Source of the DNA: Certhia americana
Taxonomy: Eukaryota; Chordata; Aves; Passeriformes; Certhiidae
Reading direction: 5' to 3'
DNA: 64,000 nucleotides
Assembly: GCA_018697195.1 (NCBI GenBank)
Contig: CM031857.1
Location: 57,528,491 to 57,592,490 of the forward strand
Part shown: positions 27,079 to 38,922 of the stretch, piece by piece
How positions within the stretch are numbered: the stretch's first letter is position 1
Layout: every line of letters starts with the position of its first letter
Translations under genes and position numbers: made by a program
The notes under the pieces: generated by a model
Seen by the model: only the letters and a program-made list of their open reading frames with translations
Told to the model about the DNA's origin: nothing
Databases searched by the model: none

Positions 27079-27182
27079 CAGCCTTTATCTCAACTCATGA
27101 GTTTTCTGTCTTTTACACTTCCCATTCTCTCCCTGATCCTGTGGGTGGGGGCTTGATTGCTGGCTGAGGTTAAACCATGACA

Positions 27183-30100
27183 ACTGGCGACAAAAAGCAC
27201 AACAAAAAATTTTAAGGCTGTGCTGTGGTCACCAGGCCAGAGCATCATGATTCTACAGTACCTTCTGACTGCTATCCCTCACCCACTTGCTACAAATGAA
27301 GTGTAAAGCCATACATTTATGGACAAAGCCGTTCAGGTAGATGACTCTGGTGAACTTGCCCCTGTGCTTTTCATTCCTGCTGGATGGCTTATATGAATTT
27401 TATGTGGAAAGCAGCGTAGTATGTAACAGCCATAGATATTTCAACACAGCCCATTTGAAACACAAATTCTGATATGGGATGAATGAAGAACAGGAACAGA
27501 AAACAAAATGAAACTGAGCAGCAGTATATAATTGTGAAGGAATGCAAGTCCTTACATGAAAACAGCAGCATGGATGAGAATGCAGCCTCTGAAAGCTGAA
27601 TAAACAGTCAGTATGAGCCTCAGCCTATCTGCAGTGCACTGAAGCTTTTTCCCTTCTTTCCCTTCAAAGTACAGTAAAAATTTTTTTTTCACCCTTTTTC
27701 ATATTTTCTCTGGAAAGAGTCTATCCCACTATGCTCAAAACAAGCCAGTAAAAAGTAAAACAAACAATCTGAAGCAAAACCCAGCAACTTTTGTTATTAT
27801 ATGATTGTTTTCTGTCTCAAGTAAAGCAATAAAAATATTGATTGCTGGAGGAAAGCCTAAAAATCAAAATGATTTGTCTCAGTAGTAGTCCCTAGAAGAA
27901 TGAGCTCCTCAGTTGCTGTAAATTGGCCTACTTCTATGGACTTAGATTTTAGTGCAATTGTCGTGTGTGTCTGAAATGTCACAAGAGCTATGAAGCATTA
28001 GATATTAGATGGTAAAAATAAATAGAAACTAACAAGGTTTGCCTTCCTACTCAAGCCCTTCAGTCATTCTCTGCCTTGCTTTTTCGAACCTAAATAAAAC
28101 CAAAGGACTTCAGTTTATTGCTGCTAGCACAACCCAGTGATCATTCGCAGTCATGGAATGATTTAGTTCATGAAACTCCCCTCCATCACCACCTGAATTC
28201 AGATCAATCAACCCTGCACAGCATAAGCCTTGCCATGTCATTATCAACAGCAGCCTGTTTTCCTCTGACTGTATGAGACGATGCCTTAGAGAGTGGTAGG
28301 ATACCCAGATTCCTTATAAGTGAGGCCAGAGGGAGGTCTCAAAGCCCTATCAGCAACATGCATGCTGCATGCAAATTGTCATCCTATCTGAAGGAAATGT
28401 AGCTGCAGAGTTTCATTTTGCAGGGCAATTTGAGGAATCACAGCACTGCTGCCATGCTTGTGCTTTGGGGACGAGGGTCAGTAGGGGCTGGTTGGGAGGG
28501 CTGAGGGGAATTCTGCCTTAGAAAGAACCACACAGTACTGCAGGAGTGCTGCTTCTCATTTCAATTCCTCATCCTCAGGCAAACTTGTCCTTTTTGGATT
28601 TTCTGTCTCATAATATTTTTCACTTGCACCGTTTTCCCTTCTGCTTTCATATATATCCTCCAGTTATTTTTTATCCTTTTTCCTGTGTTGTGAGTCCTCT
28701 GTTTTCCACCGTTGATGCTTTAGCATTCTGAATCCAAACTCAGTAAGCTTTGCCTGTGGTCTAATCATTTTGCCAGCTATGTCTTGGTATTAGAATTTGC
28801 CCTCTGTCTTCTCATCTGTTTCAGTAATCGACCACTTTATTTGTTAGTTTAACATTTTCATTCCTTGCTCTAGTTATTGTCATTATTCTACTTATACAGA
28901 ATCACTAATGTTTAACTCCATAACCATTATATGGAGAGAAAAGCTGCAAGCAATTTGGAACAGTAAGTCCCTCTGAAAAGAGAAAAAGCTTTAGAACAAT
29001 TTCTCCCCCCTCTCCAAAAACTGTTTTTCAAAGCTAATCAACTAATACAGCAGAACAAACTACTTCATCTAGAGAGTCAACACATGGCCATCTGTCCAGT
29101 AAACAGGAATGAAATCGTGCCCCATAAATGCCTCAAGGAGAAAGAGATTTTCTGCATCTTCTACATTCAGAAGAGAGACAGTGGCCAAAATATTTACTGC
29201 TGATAAACATTAATATGTCCCTCAAAGGCTGCACTAGACAAATTGTTTTAACATAGGCCAAATCTCCAAATATGTTTCCTGTTCACACTGCTCCTACAGT
29301 TTTAATTAAAGTCAAGTTTTTTCTCCTTAACATTGCAGTACGATTTCAAAATAAACAAATTGCAATTCATTTCAGAGGCAGCTGCTTGGCTCATAGATCT
29401 AGACTCAAGTGATTTAGACAGCCATTTTGGCCATCCTTAGTCTGAAAACAGAATGAGTATGAGCAAACATTTCTGTCTTTCATGCATCCCTTTCAAAAAG
29501 CTGTAAGATATCCCATACCATCCAATCCTTAACATTAAGAAAATTTTCCTAATGTCTTGTCTAAAGCTTCTTTGAAATAGTTTAAACTTTTAACTTCTTG
29601 TCTTACCTATAAAACAGAAAGATCAATTAATCCCTTTCCTTTTTGGCAGCAAACTTTTGCATGTTTGAAAATGGTAACCTTTTAGTCCCACGAGTAAATG
29701 GATCCAATTCTTCCCATCTTTCTAGCTGGACTGTGATTTTTAGACCTCTGGTCTTTTTAATTTTTTTCTGGACTCTTTCATGTTAGTCAGCCACTATCTT
29801 GAACTATGAATGTCTGGTGGCTGACATGACGTTACATTGAGACTTTCTTTACCTGGTGCTAAGCAGGTAAAGAATAAGGTTAGTAAAGGTAAGTAATCAG
29901 AGTATGAGGTTTACCCTTACATATGACGCTTACATATAATGCTCACAGGTTTCAGTACAATGCCTGGGTTTTTTGTTTGTTTGGTTGTTTGTGTTTTTTT
30001 GTTTTGGTTTGGGTTTTTTTTGTTTGTTTTGAATTTGTTGGAATAATCCCCATAATTATTCCTTTATAGCCGCACTAGCAAAAATGTGGGTCACTAGCTC

Positions 30101-33100
30101 AGCTACAGAAGAGGCTGCAAAATATCAGAAAATGTGTGTTTGAATGCTTGTCCTTCTTTCTCCTTCCCTGCCCTTGTATAGATGTTGCAAAGCCTGTGAC
30201 TAGTAAAAGACTTTGAGAGATAATGGGTTGTTTAATACCACTTAGTTTTTGAAAAAGAGTTTCTCTTTCAATAAGCAGTGCTGATTCCTTAAAAACTTGC
30301 TTTCCACACACAAGATTACTTCTTCCCTTCCTCTGCCTCTTGCAGACACCTGGACTGATGATTCCCCAGCAATCCTAAAACCCTTTTGCAAAGATGTGGC
30401 TACTTTCGGAGGGTGGTGAAGCCTTGTATAATACTGAAGCTTCATTAAAAGTGCACTTTAACTCTAAAGCTTGTGAGCTAATACAGTGTAAAGAAGGACA
30501 GTGCAGGGTGATATTGATCAATAGTATTTTTCTTTGCATAAGTCTTTCTTGTCCTCAAGACACTTAGGGAGTTATCTCGACTCTAATCTTCCTGGCGCCC
30601 TGCACACTGAGCTCTTGCTGAAGTTAATGGCAGAGCTGCATGCAAACTTCCAGGTTCAAGCCCTCTCTTAGAAGCAATCTCTGCTACACTTGCAGATTCT
30701 GTGATAGTACGAAAGCTTTACTGTGCTGCTGCTTTCCTCTTGTAAACAGGATCAAAGGCAACGTGTCATTTTTTTATTTTATTTTATTTTGGTCTGCTGT
30801 CTGGTTGCTGTCATCTCTTTCTATTCTGGCTCATCATGTATTGCACCTTGAACATTTTATCTCACAGCACTTCACAGTTTGGTTCCACCCTTTTTGTGTG
30901 GTACATGACACATTTGAGTATTTTTCCCGATCAGTATGGCATTTTGTATGATACATGCTACTGTGCTGAACTAATTGTGATAAGTCATGCTGCTAGATCC
31001 AGTACAAATGCCCTTTTTTCAAGGTTTTTCTTGTGCTCACATATCCTTCACATTCTAAGCGTGCAAGTTCTGTTTTCCTAATTGATCTATTTGTATGACA
31101 ATTTCACAAGGTAAACTGTCACTATTTTCCTAGGACACAAAAACCCAGGCTTTTCTAGGTGATACCTGAGAAGAGTCCTGAATATCTATCACATGGATGA
31201 TGTCAGGTACCTAGGTTGCAAATGCCCTGAATGTCTCAGCATTGCAACTGTGAGTATTCAAATGTTATTTTTTTCCCTGAGCCCTTATTTGTAACCCTTA
31301 GGCACTAGTAAGCAGTTAAGGAGAATGCAAACTCTTCTGAGCTAAGGAACCTCTCTCAAATCCCAAATTACACTAAGCAAGGTCATCCCTGAAGTTCTCA
31401 GCAACTCCAGGAAAGTAATTGCAATCTTTCAGTCAAAGATTCAGTCTCAAAGCCTTTGAGGATTTCAGTCCTCAAAGCCATTTTCCTTGCTTCTTTCACA
31501 TCTGGATTTAAACTCCTGCCTTTCAGAATGCAAGCAAAATTTATCAGATGAAACTCTGGCTCCTGAAAAATAGGGGGTACACGAACCTAAGTCATCAGCG
31601 TTGGAAGCAAGGGGTTGCTGTGGGGTAAAAAAAAGATGGGTTTCCACATGCAAATGGGATAACTGAGCAGAAATTGTAGTGATCATTCCTCTGTACAAAG
31701 CATTGTCAGGGGTACTATGAAAAGCCCTCATCTCCAGGACAATATGAAAAATCTAATAGGGATAAGATCAGAACTTACCCTCTTCTATTTGCTGAAGAAG
31801 TGGCCGAGGGGCAGTCATTGCACTATAGTTTTCACTGGGTTTAGGTAGTTCTTTACAGAGAGGACTTCTAATAGCTAGGTGGGAGACCTAGAAGGGCTCC
31901 AACTTGTTGACCCACACTAAATGAAGCGATGCATCTGAACGCCAAAGGTAGAAGAGCCATCCATAAATAACAAAATGCAACTTTGTAGCAATGAGTTTTA
32001 AATAAGATTCTGGAAATTTCTGACTAAACACAGGGAATGAGGACTAGTTCCACAGATTGTTAGCACTTGGGAAAACATCAAAAATGACAGACACCACAAA
32101 GCATGTACAAATTCCCCAGTCATTTCCCTTGCTGCTGAGGTTGTTGGAGAAGAAGCTGGGTGTTCCCATTAGGTCAAAGTTGATAAGCAAATGGTTTTTT
32201 GTCTTCCCCCAGGGCAGAATTAGGCACTGCTCCTATGAGGTACAGAGGACTCTCTGGTTTGGTCCTTGCCCGATATGCTAGGTTCACACGTTCAGAGGCA
32301 AAGGTGGCTTTCTCCTGACTCAGAGCATCAGGGAGACTCTGTTTCTCTCCTGCTATAAAAGAGTACTGTGCCTCTTTGTTATCTGGCCTTGCAAAGGCTG
32401 TGGGCAATTGTGGTGGCTGTGTTTCAGCTGATGTCTGTCTGAAGCACTTAACAGTAAGGTCTCAAGGGAACTGAAATGTTTTAATTTGAGTAAAAGTTAC
32501 CGGATTTCCTTACGGGGGAGAAATGTAATGTCCTGTGATACAAAAGAGGTGACCTTCAGCTCTGATTTTAAATCCTGTTATAAATTCCTATGCACATATA
32601 TTGCTGAGGGAAGGTTTTGGCACAATATGCATTTAATTTAACAGTCTTGTTTATTCCAATAGTGCAGAGGTGTTCTAGCATGTACGAAAAGTTAAATTCA
32701 GAGAAAGTAATTTTAACCAAAGATCAAGATGAAAAGCCAAGCTACGTTATAAAGATACTTAAGCAAATGTACTATATTTAATCTACTTTCATCTGAAAGC
32801 AACTTCCAATTTTCTCTTTCACTTACATTTCTAATGCAGTGGTATTTATTACTTATTGCCTACCTTACCAAATGAGCAACAGTATCTAGAGATACCTTCT
32901 TGCTGATTAGAAAGTTCTCACTGCAAAATAATAGATTTATGAAATATACATGAAGAAACTTTTATTAAAATTACATTAATAGCCAAATTCTGCACACAAT
33001 TACACTTGGCCATTGTGGAAATCAATGAATTGCACCAGGATAATAGAGAGCAGAGTTTGCCTTGACTGAATAATTTTAGCTGATTAGAAACAATGAAATG

Positions 33101-34257
33101 AGATATTAATATTGACACTCCCTGTTTGAAATACCCTTGTTGTATGGACCCAGGATTGATGATTTGGGGTTCTGTGTGGAAGCACAAAGTCACTCTGCCA
33201 GCCAGCCCTGACAACAAGACCATATATACTTTGACAAATGGTCTCATATATAACTCCACTTCTGGGAGGCAAAAGGAGGAGAATCTTCTGTCCTGCTTTG
33301 CACCAGGTCACACTTAATATTCCTCCCAAGTAGCTGGTAATACATATCTGAGCAAGCTTTAAGCTGTCTAGCTCAGGTGTTGAGAGCAATGGAACTCCTG
33401 CAGCACAGAGTTCAACAGAGGCTAAGCACCCAAATACTTAATCTGGTCTATCACTCATTAGCTTTGGTACCTCTTTTAGGTTAGCTACAATGTGAGACTG
33501 GCTGCAGTCCAACCAGCAGGTTTATTACCTTCAATGCAGAACTGGCTTTATTAGCCTGGGTATGGTACTGTGCTAATGTAATATATATGGTGCTGTATAG
33601 ATGGGGAAGTGGCTTTAATTCTTTTGGTCTGCAAGCCAGCACACGGCTTTGCATTGTGTTTTATACTCTAAGGGAATTATATTCTTCATCTAAGGGAACG
33701 TCTGGCCTGGGGGAAAAAGGGGCCTGGGACTCAGCTGTTTGGATGTTGAGTTAGGGCTTTGTTGCCAAGTGTTCAGACTTTGAGGCAGAGGACAAAACTG
33801 GTGTCCATGAGAGATGGAAACAGACAAGGACTCCGAAAACAAGGGATGTTTTGGGAACTCATTGCCCCTAAAATAGCTGTAGTGACTGACAAATGCTGTG
33901 CCCCCTCTCTGTGTCAGCTGGAGCAAAGGTGAACTCAACCTTCCCCTTCTGTATGGAACTGTAGGGATATGCTGCAGCAGGGTCTCTGAACTGTGTGAGA
34001 ACTTCTTATCTGCTAGAGCTGTGAGAGCCCAGTGTCTTTAGAGATGCCTAGGGAGTGTGCACAGCTGCTTTGGATAGGCTACCTACCAGCCCAAACAACC
34101 AGACCTCAACAGGCTCTTCTCTGCTTGACTGTGCCAGCAGCAGTGACCTGGTGTGGAACAGAAACCACTGTAATTACAAAAAGATGTAAAGACAATGTTT
34201 AAATATTTAAAAAGCTGTGTTGCTTCCAGCTTCAAAGGTGTTACATGTCTGTTTCCA
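27183..34257. other. Unique non-coding DNA
   Basis: About 7 kb without a recognised gene or transposon. The first 150 bp could be ERV leader if the LTR is not solo, but no retroviral coding motif is visible. A TTTG-rich tract lies at 29968-30031. A minus-strand segment at 31779-31867 is bounded by splice-like sites and is open in one frame (see findings). Other open frames reach about 113 codons (32918-33259, minus) with no recognised motif. Confidence 0.5.
29968..30031. repeat. TTTG-rich simple repeat
   Basis: Degenerate TTTG/TTG units with T runs (GTTTGTTTGG, GTTTTGG and similar). A plain microsatellite, with no neighbouring retroelement seen. Confidence 0.85.
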
Positions 34258-34522
34258 AATAGAATAATAGAATAGTTTAGGTTGGAAAGAGCTTCTTTAG
34301 AGGGCATCAAGTCCAGCCCTGCTCTAAAGAGCAGGGACATCTCTCAACTAGTCAAGTCTCTCAGAGCCCTGTCCAGCCTGACTTTAAACATTTCCAGGGA
34401 TGGGACATCCACCACCTCTCTGGGCAACCTATTCCAGTGCCATTGCAAAACCTTTCTTCCTTAAACCTAGCCGAATTCTACGCTTTCTTAGTTTAAAATC
34501 ATTAGTCCTTGTCCTATACTAC
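34258..34522 (-). mobile_element. CR1 LINE 3' fragment
   Basis: About 265 bp of CR1 3' UTR in reverse orientation. It starts, reading on the plus strand, with the tail remnant 'AATAGAATAATAGAATAG' and the block TTTAGGTTGGAAAGAGC. It continues through 'TCCAGCCTGACTTTAAACAT', 'CCAGGGATGGGACATCCACC', 'TCTCTGGGCAACCTATTCCA' and 'ATTAGTCCTTGTCCTATA', after which similarity is lost. It is a 5'-truncated insertion with an intact 3' end. No coding sequence is included. Confidence 0.92.
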
Positions 34523-34528
34523 TGAAAG

Positions 34529-35212
34529 GTGAACGCAATAAAGAAGAGTGAGTATCTGCTAAAAGAGAAGGGTTTGGTTACATTGGCAGGCTGGCAAGAG
34601 CCTCACAGAAACAAATTAATTACACTTCAAATAATGCAGGCTGTTCTTCCTGACTCAGATGTTGGGGACTTGGAGAGGGGAAGGAACTGTAATAAAGTAC
34701 ATCTCTACTCTCTTTTTTCTTCTGTTTCATACCATGTTCCCAGGCACCTCATTTTCTGGGGTGGAGGAAAAATCTATCTATTTACTGGAGAAATCTCACT
34801 CTTCAGCCAGTTAATATGTCTCTGGTCACAGGTCCTATGTAAGAATATTTGCATAATTGAATGGGACTTCAGGGACTGCAGGGCCCAGAGCTTGGCCTGG
34901 GAAGCAAATGAGCTGAGTTGTTCAGGGTGCTACTGCAGATCCCCCCAAACTGAACATTTTCCTCTGTGGTACCCTGGCATATTTTCTAGAGACCACTCCT
35001 GGCACATGACACAGAGTGGCAGGAAGACACTGGGGAACGGGACCCCTGTGTCCTTCTCATTGTGTACGCTGAAAGGAACAGCTGGATTAAGATGCCTCCT
35101 TCCCTTTGCAACTCTTCTTATCCACACTGAAATCACCAGGGCGATAATATGTTGGATGTCTGAGGATTTCAGAATGGATGCTCTATTATTTCTCTCTTTT
35201 GTTTTGTTATAA
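34529..35212 (+). other. Unusually long open frame, probably not a gene
   Basis: The longest uninterrupted frame in the window (227 codons from ATG), starting just after the CR1 fragment at 34258-34522. A 151-codon frame overlaps it on the opposite strand (34930-35385). The predicted protein is rich in Ser, Leu and Cys, lacks recognisable domains, signal peptide or repeats, and has no obvious promoter or Kozak context. With the window's AT content, a frame this long is rarely expected by chance, but the local stretch is more GC-rich. I keep it as an open frame without assigned function, not as a gene call. Confidence 0.2.
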
Positions 35213-38200
35213 TACATGTGACCTTCAACTGCTTTCACACACTTTTCACTCTGTAGAGAAAATACCATGCTGAATGGCTTAACTGTGATTTCAATACAAA
35301 ACCGGCCAACAAAAAGAGAGTTTGGGACAAAAGCAACAATGCGGGTAACGACATTCAGAAGTGTTAGAAGTAAATCTAACTGCACACAAAGCAGAGTTCA
35401 GCTAAGTGTCACTGCCAAAAACCATCTTCCGTTCTCTCTGAAATGAAATTGGAAAAGAGCTAAACCGAGTACTGAAATTCACTGGATGCATAAAAAAATG
35501 ACTTGTAGAAAGGGGATGTACCTGCTCTGGAGAACTGTAGTCACTCATTCTGCATCTATGTGTATTTGGCAGATGGGATGCAGAAGAACCAGTCTTTCAG
35601 CTGGTGTAAAAGCATAGAGTGATTTGCCTATGCAGAGGATCTGCTCCATGGCCTGTGCTTAATCCTCCCAGGCAACACTTTAGGAAGTAATCAGATAGTC
35701 CTTCATATCTGATTTTGAGTGTACAGCTGGAGGGAAATGCTGCAATTCCTCCTTTTTGAAACCTTTCCATAAACCCCCCATCTATTTTAATTTCCTTCCT
35801 TATCTTCACCTGCTCTTCCATCTCAGTTTTATTGCTGTTTGGAATAGGTTTAGTCCTACACATCAGACAGGGAAAATGTTGCCTGGATGGACTAAAGAAA
35901 TAGAGGAAGATCCCCCAAATTTCTGAACGATATTATGCAGCGACACACAAGTTGCTTTCAGATGCAAGGGGTGATGCATAAGCCAATGCTTCATTTGCAT
36001 GCTAAGGAAGGTCTGAAAGCCTGCTCATTCTCTGCTTGGATCACTGTAATATGCATGAGTGAGAAAGGAGGATAATAACCAGTAGAAGGAGTTGCTTTTA
36101 TTAACATGTAAATGCTTCTGCAATTTTTCTTTTAGATAGAAAGTTTGGAGGCAAATATTTGCTTCCTCTGCTTATGTGTGAGAAAACAGATTTTTGTCTG
36201 TGTTTCAAATACTAAAAAATAGGAGGAAAAGGTTTCAAATTTTTTTTTTTTTTTTTAAATTAGATGAAACCCAAAAATACCCATGTGGGTTTGATGTGAG
36301 ACATAAAATACCCCCACAGAAAATACCATTTTCCTTCCAGCTGCAGTGAACAGGGACCTTGATATTTACCTCAAATTGATGCAGCAGCTTGTGCTTGTGC
36401 ACAGAGCTCAGCCTTTTGTCAGATTGTATGGCCTCATTGGGCTTGCCTGGCAGCATCAGTACCACGGTGCCATTCGTGTGCAACACTTCAGGTGAGAGTC
36501 CCGGTACACTGCCCACCCCTGCACAAATAAACCCTTAAGGGAATTGGTCCTTGTCCAGTGATGGGCTTTGCTTGTTGGCTTTTATAAACTACAGAAATTC
36601 AGGAAGAATTTCAGGCTGGTAAGGAGAACCACCATTGGAATATCATATTCTCAGCCCCTTTCCTTTCATATATAGGAAACAGGAGAGCAGTAGCCACTGT
36701 TCTGGTCAGCTTCACCATTGCATGTTTTTCTTCCTGAAATCCAGGAAGTCTACAGTGAAATATTTTATTTTGTACAGAAAACATGGGATCAAGAAGCAAC
36801 AGATGGAGAAGTAGCAAGCATTCCAAAAATAAGTGCTCAAGAATCAGAAAGAATTATTATATCTTGTTCGTCTATACTTTGCAGCAGGAAATGAATATTT
36901 ATGTCTCAAATGTTATGTTAAAACATTCTTCCTTAATATGTATTTATATACAACCTTCCACAAAAAATCTGCCTTCAAAAGCAGCAGGCACTGACATCCT
37001 GTCTTGCCAGAAACACAACATCTCATCAGATGCTCAGAAAGAATTTATATGAGATTTTGTGAAGTGTCTAACAAATAGCAGGCATTCTACTGAAGAAAGC
37101 ATCAGCATTTCAAGATGAAGAAGTAAATCTGTTCAGTGCTTTAGGAGTTTGAAGCTACTTTAGGACTTTAAAGTGACTTCCTTAAAAAATGTAGACTCCC
37201 AGCTTAATGTTTCTTCTGGACCCCTCTGGCTAACAAATGACTTGTTTATAACATTTCTAAATATAGATCTAAATATAGACCCAGGTAACTTGGATTAAAT
37301 CTCAGTCAAACCTCTCTTTATTTCTAAGCAAAAATAACAAAGACTGTATTGTTCTTTGTCATAGTCCTTTGAATATAAAGAAAGCCTCTGAAAAATTTCT
37401 TATTAATGTACTCATCATTTTCATGTAATCTGAATATATAGTCTTTTTTTCCCAATAAAAAATGGAATATTTTTGAACATTTTCCTGCATTATTACTGAC
37501 AGCCCTACTTTATTAATTTAGGAAAAAAAAATTGGCAGAATTCCTTACATTTGGATATTTTATTACATACAACTGTATCTTCCTTTGCTTTTTACTTTAT
37601 TATTTTTTGTTTCCTTAATCAGTTTCTCAAGCTTTATAGCTTCTAAATTTATATACATTTCTGTCATGTTGCTCTTTTTTTCATTACCCCTCAACCCAGC
37701 CCTCCCCACTGATGCTCATACACAGAGATCACAAATATATTTTAGCTTTTGGAGTTGCTTTTATTCTCTCTGCTAAAGTCAAGTTGTTTTATAACTAATG
37801 TCACCTAATTTTTCAGCTGTGGGATGGTATTGTTTTGACCATCAAATAAAATATTTAATCAGTTCTCCCAAATTATTCATACCTTCTTCCAGGTCTATCA
37901 GCCTATAGTTGTTTTCAGCTTTATGAACCTGTCTCTTTTAAATCACCAACCATCTTTATTACTGATTTGAACTTCTTTTTTTCAGTCTGCATATAATGAA
38001 TGTAATTAAGTCATGATGACTTGCTCCTAAAAAAGTCTTTGTTTTTAGTTCTTAGATCAGTGAATGCCCTTTTATCTGCCAAGATGAAATCAAACTTATC
38101 GTTCCATGACACTATTTTTTTGAGTTATGAAATTGTCAGTATTTTTTTTAGAAATTCCAAGGTAGTTTTTGTACTGACAGATCCCTGATATATATCACTC

Positions 38201-38849
38201 ACTTCAAGATGTCAACGTCTCAGCTTTTTTTCCTTAATATAGGACAGGCAGGTTTTAAGGAGCTGTTGCTGTTCTGAAATGTGATATGATGGTAGGAGCT
38301 GCTGGTGGCTTGTGCCCCAGCTTGCACTATATTGGCTAGAAAATTAATCCATAAACCTTCAAGATCACTTGCACAGGGCTGTGTTAGTGGCTCAGACATG
38401 AGTATTTTGTGGAACTTGAGCAGGTATATAAAATGGTACCCTTGTCCCTTGTTCTACAAACCCTGATTTGTTGTATAGCTTGTTCCTTAGTGATGGGTCC
38501 CTGTTGCCTTGAATCTTCAACAGTGATGCTTTCCAGATGTGTTTTTTCCAAATATCCCTCATGTATGTGAAGTCACTGTCTTTCTTATCATTCTTCCTTC
38601 ATCTGCTTGGTTCCAAAGGCCGCCAGGCAAATGATTTATATATAAATTCTCACTGCAGAGTCTCATTCCCTCAGTAATCTGGGAGGGATTAGCTATTTGA
38701 TGATTTCAAGCACTGATTCTGATCAAAGACCTGCTAGTCATGGCCAGATGGGTCTCACAGAAACTCTGACAAGCCGATCAGAACGGTCTGATGGGAGATT
38801 GAGAGACTGTCCCCACAGCTTTCCCAAAGGAAAAAATATGAATAGATAA

Positions 38850-38850
<1 letters not shown>
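35213..38850. other. Unique non-coding DNA
   Basis: AT-rich unique sequence with a T17 homopolymer at 36240-36256. No gene or transposon recognised. A possible minus-strand donor after 'CCAGAGCAG' near 35518 has only a very short open segment upstream. Open frames stay below 100 codons. Confidence 0.55.

Positions 38851-38908
<58 letters not shown>
38851..38908. repeat. (GC)5(AC)24 dinucleotide repeat
   Basis: Five GC units (38851-38860) run directly into about 24 AC units (38861-38908), followed by ACACAT and ACATAC variants to about 38922. It is fully alternating purine-pyrimidine, the sequence class most prone to Z-DNA. It accounts for the Cys/Val-repeat antisense frames at 38738-38956 and 38778-39044. 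Confidence 0.95.
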
Positions 38909-38912
<4 letters not shown>

Positions 38913-38922
38913 ATACACATGC

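Larger units (their letters stand above)
26620..27182 (+). mobile_element. Endogenous retrovirus LTR
   Basis: A 563-bp LTR with the boundaries TG...CA expected for retroviral integration. It starts with TGTGCTGGTTTCAGCTGG and ends GGTTAAACCATGACA, both typical of a widespread bird LTR type. Inside are a TATA box (TATAAAA, 26891-26897), the block 'GGAGTGATGGCATTTGTCTT' near the transcription start region, 'GAGATGGCTGAACACCTGCC', and the poly(A) signal ATTAAA at 27073-27078. The 5 bp before it (ATTGG) and after it (ACTGG) differ by one transition, which suggests a 5-bp target duplication and hence a solo LTR of ERVL type. Alternatively, the following CTGGCGAC could be a decayed primer-binding site. 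No gag, pol or env remnant was recognised beyond it. Short open frames at 26745-27020 and 26938-27156 lie within it. Confidence 0.85.
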
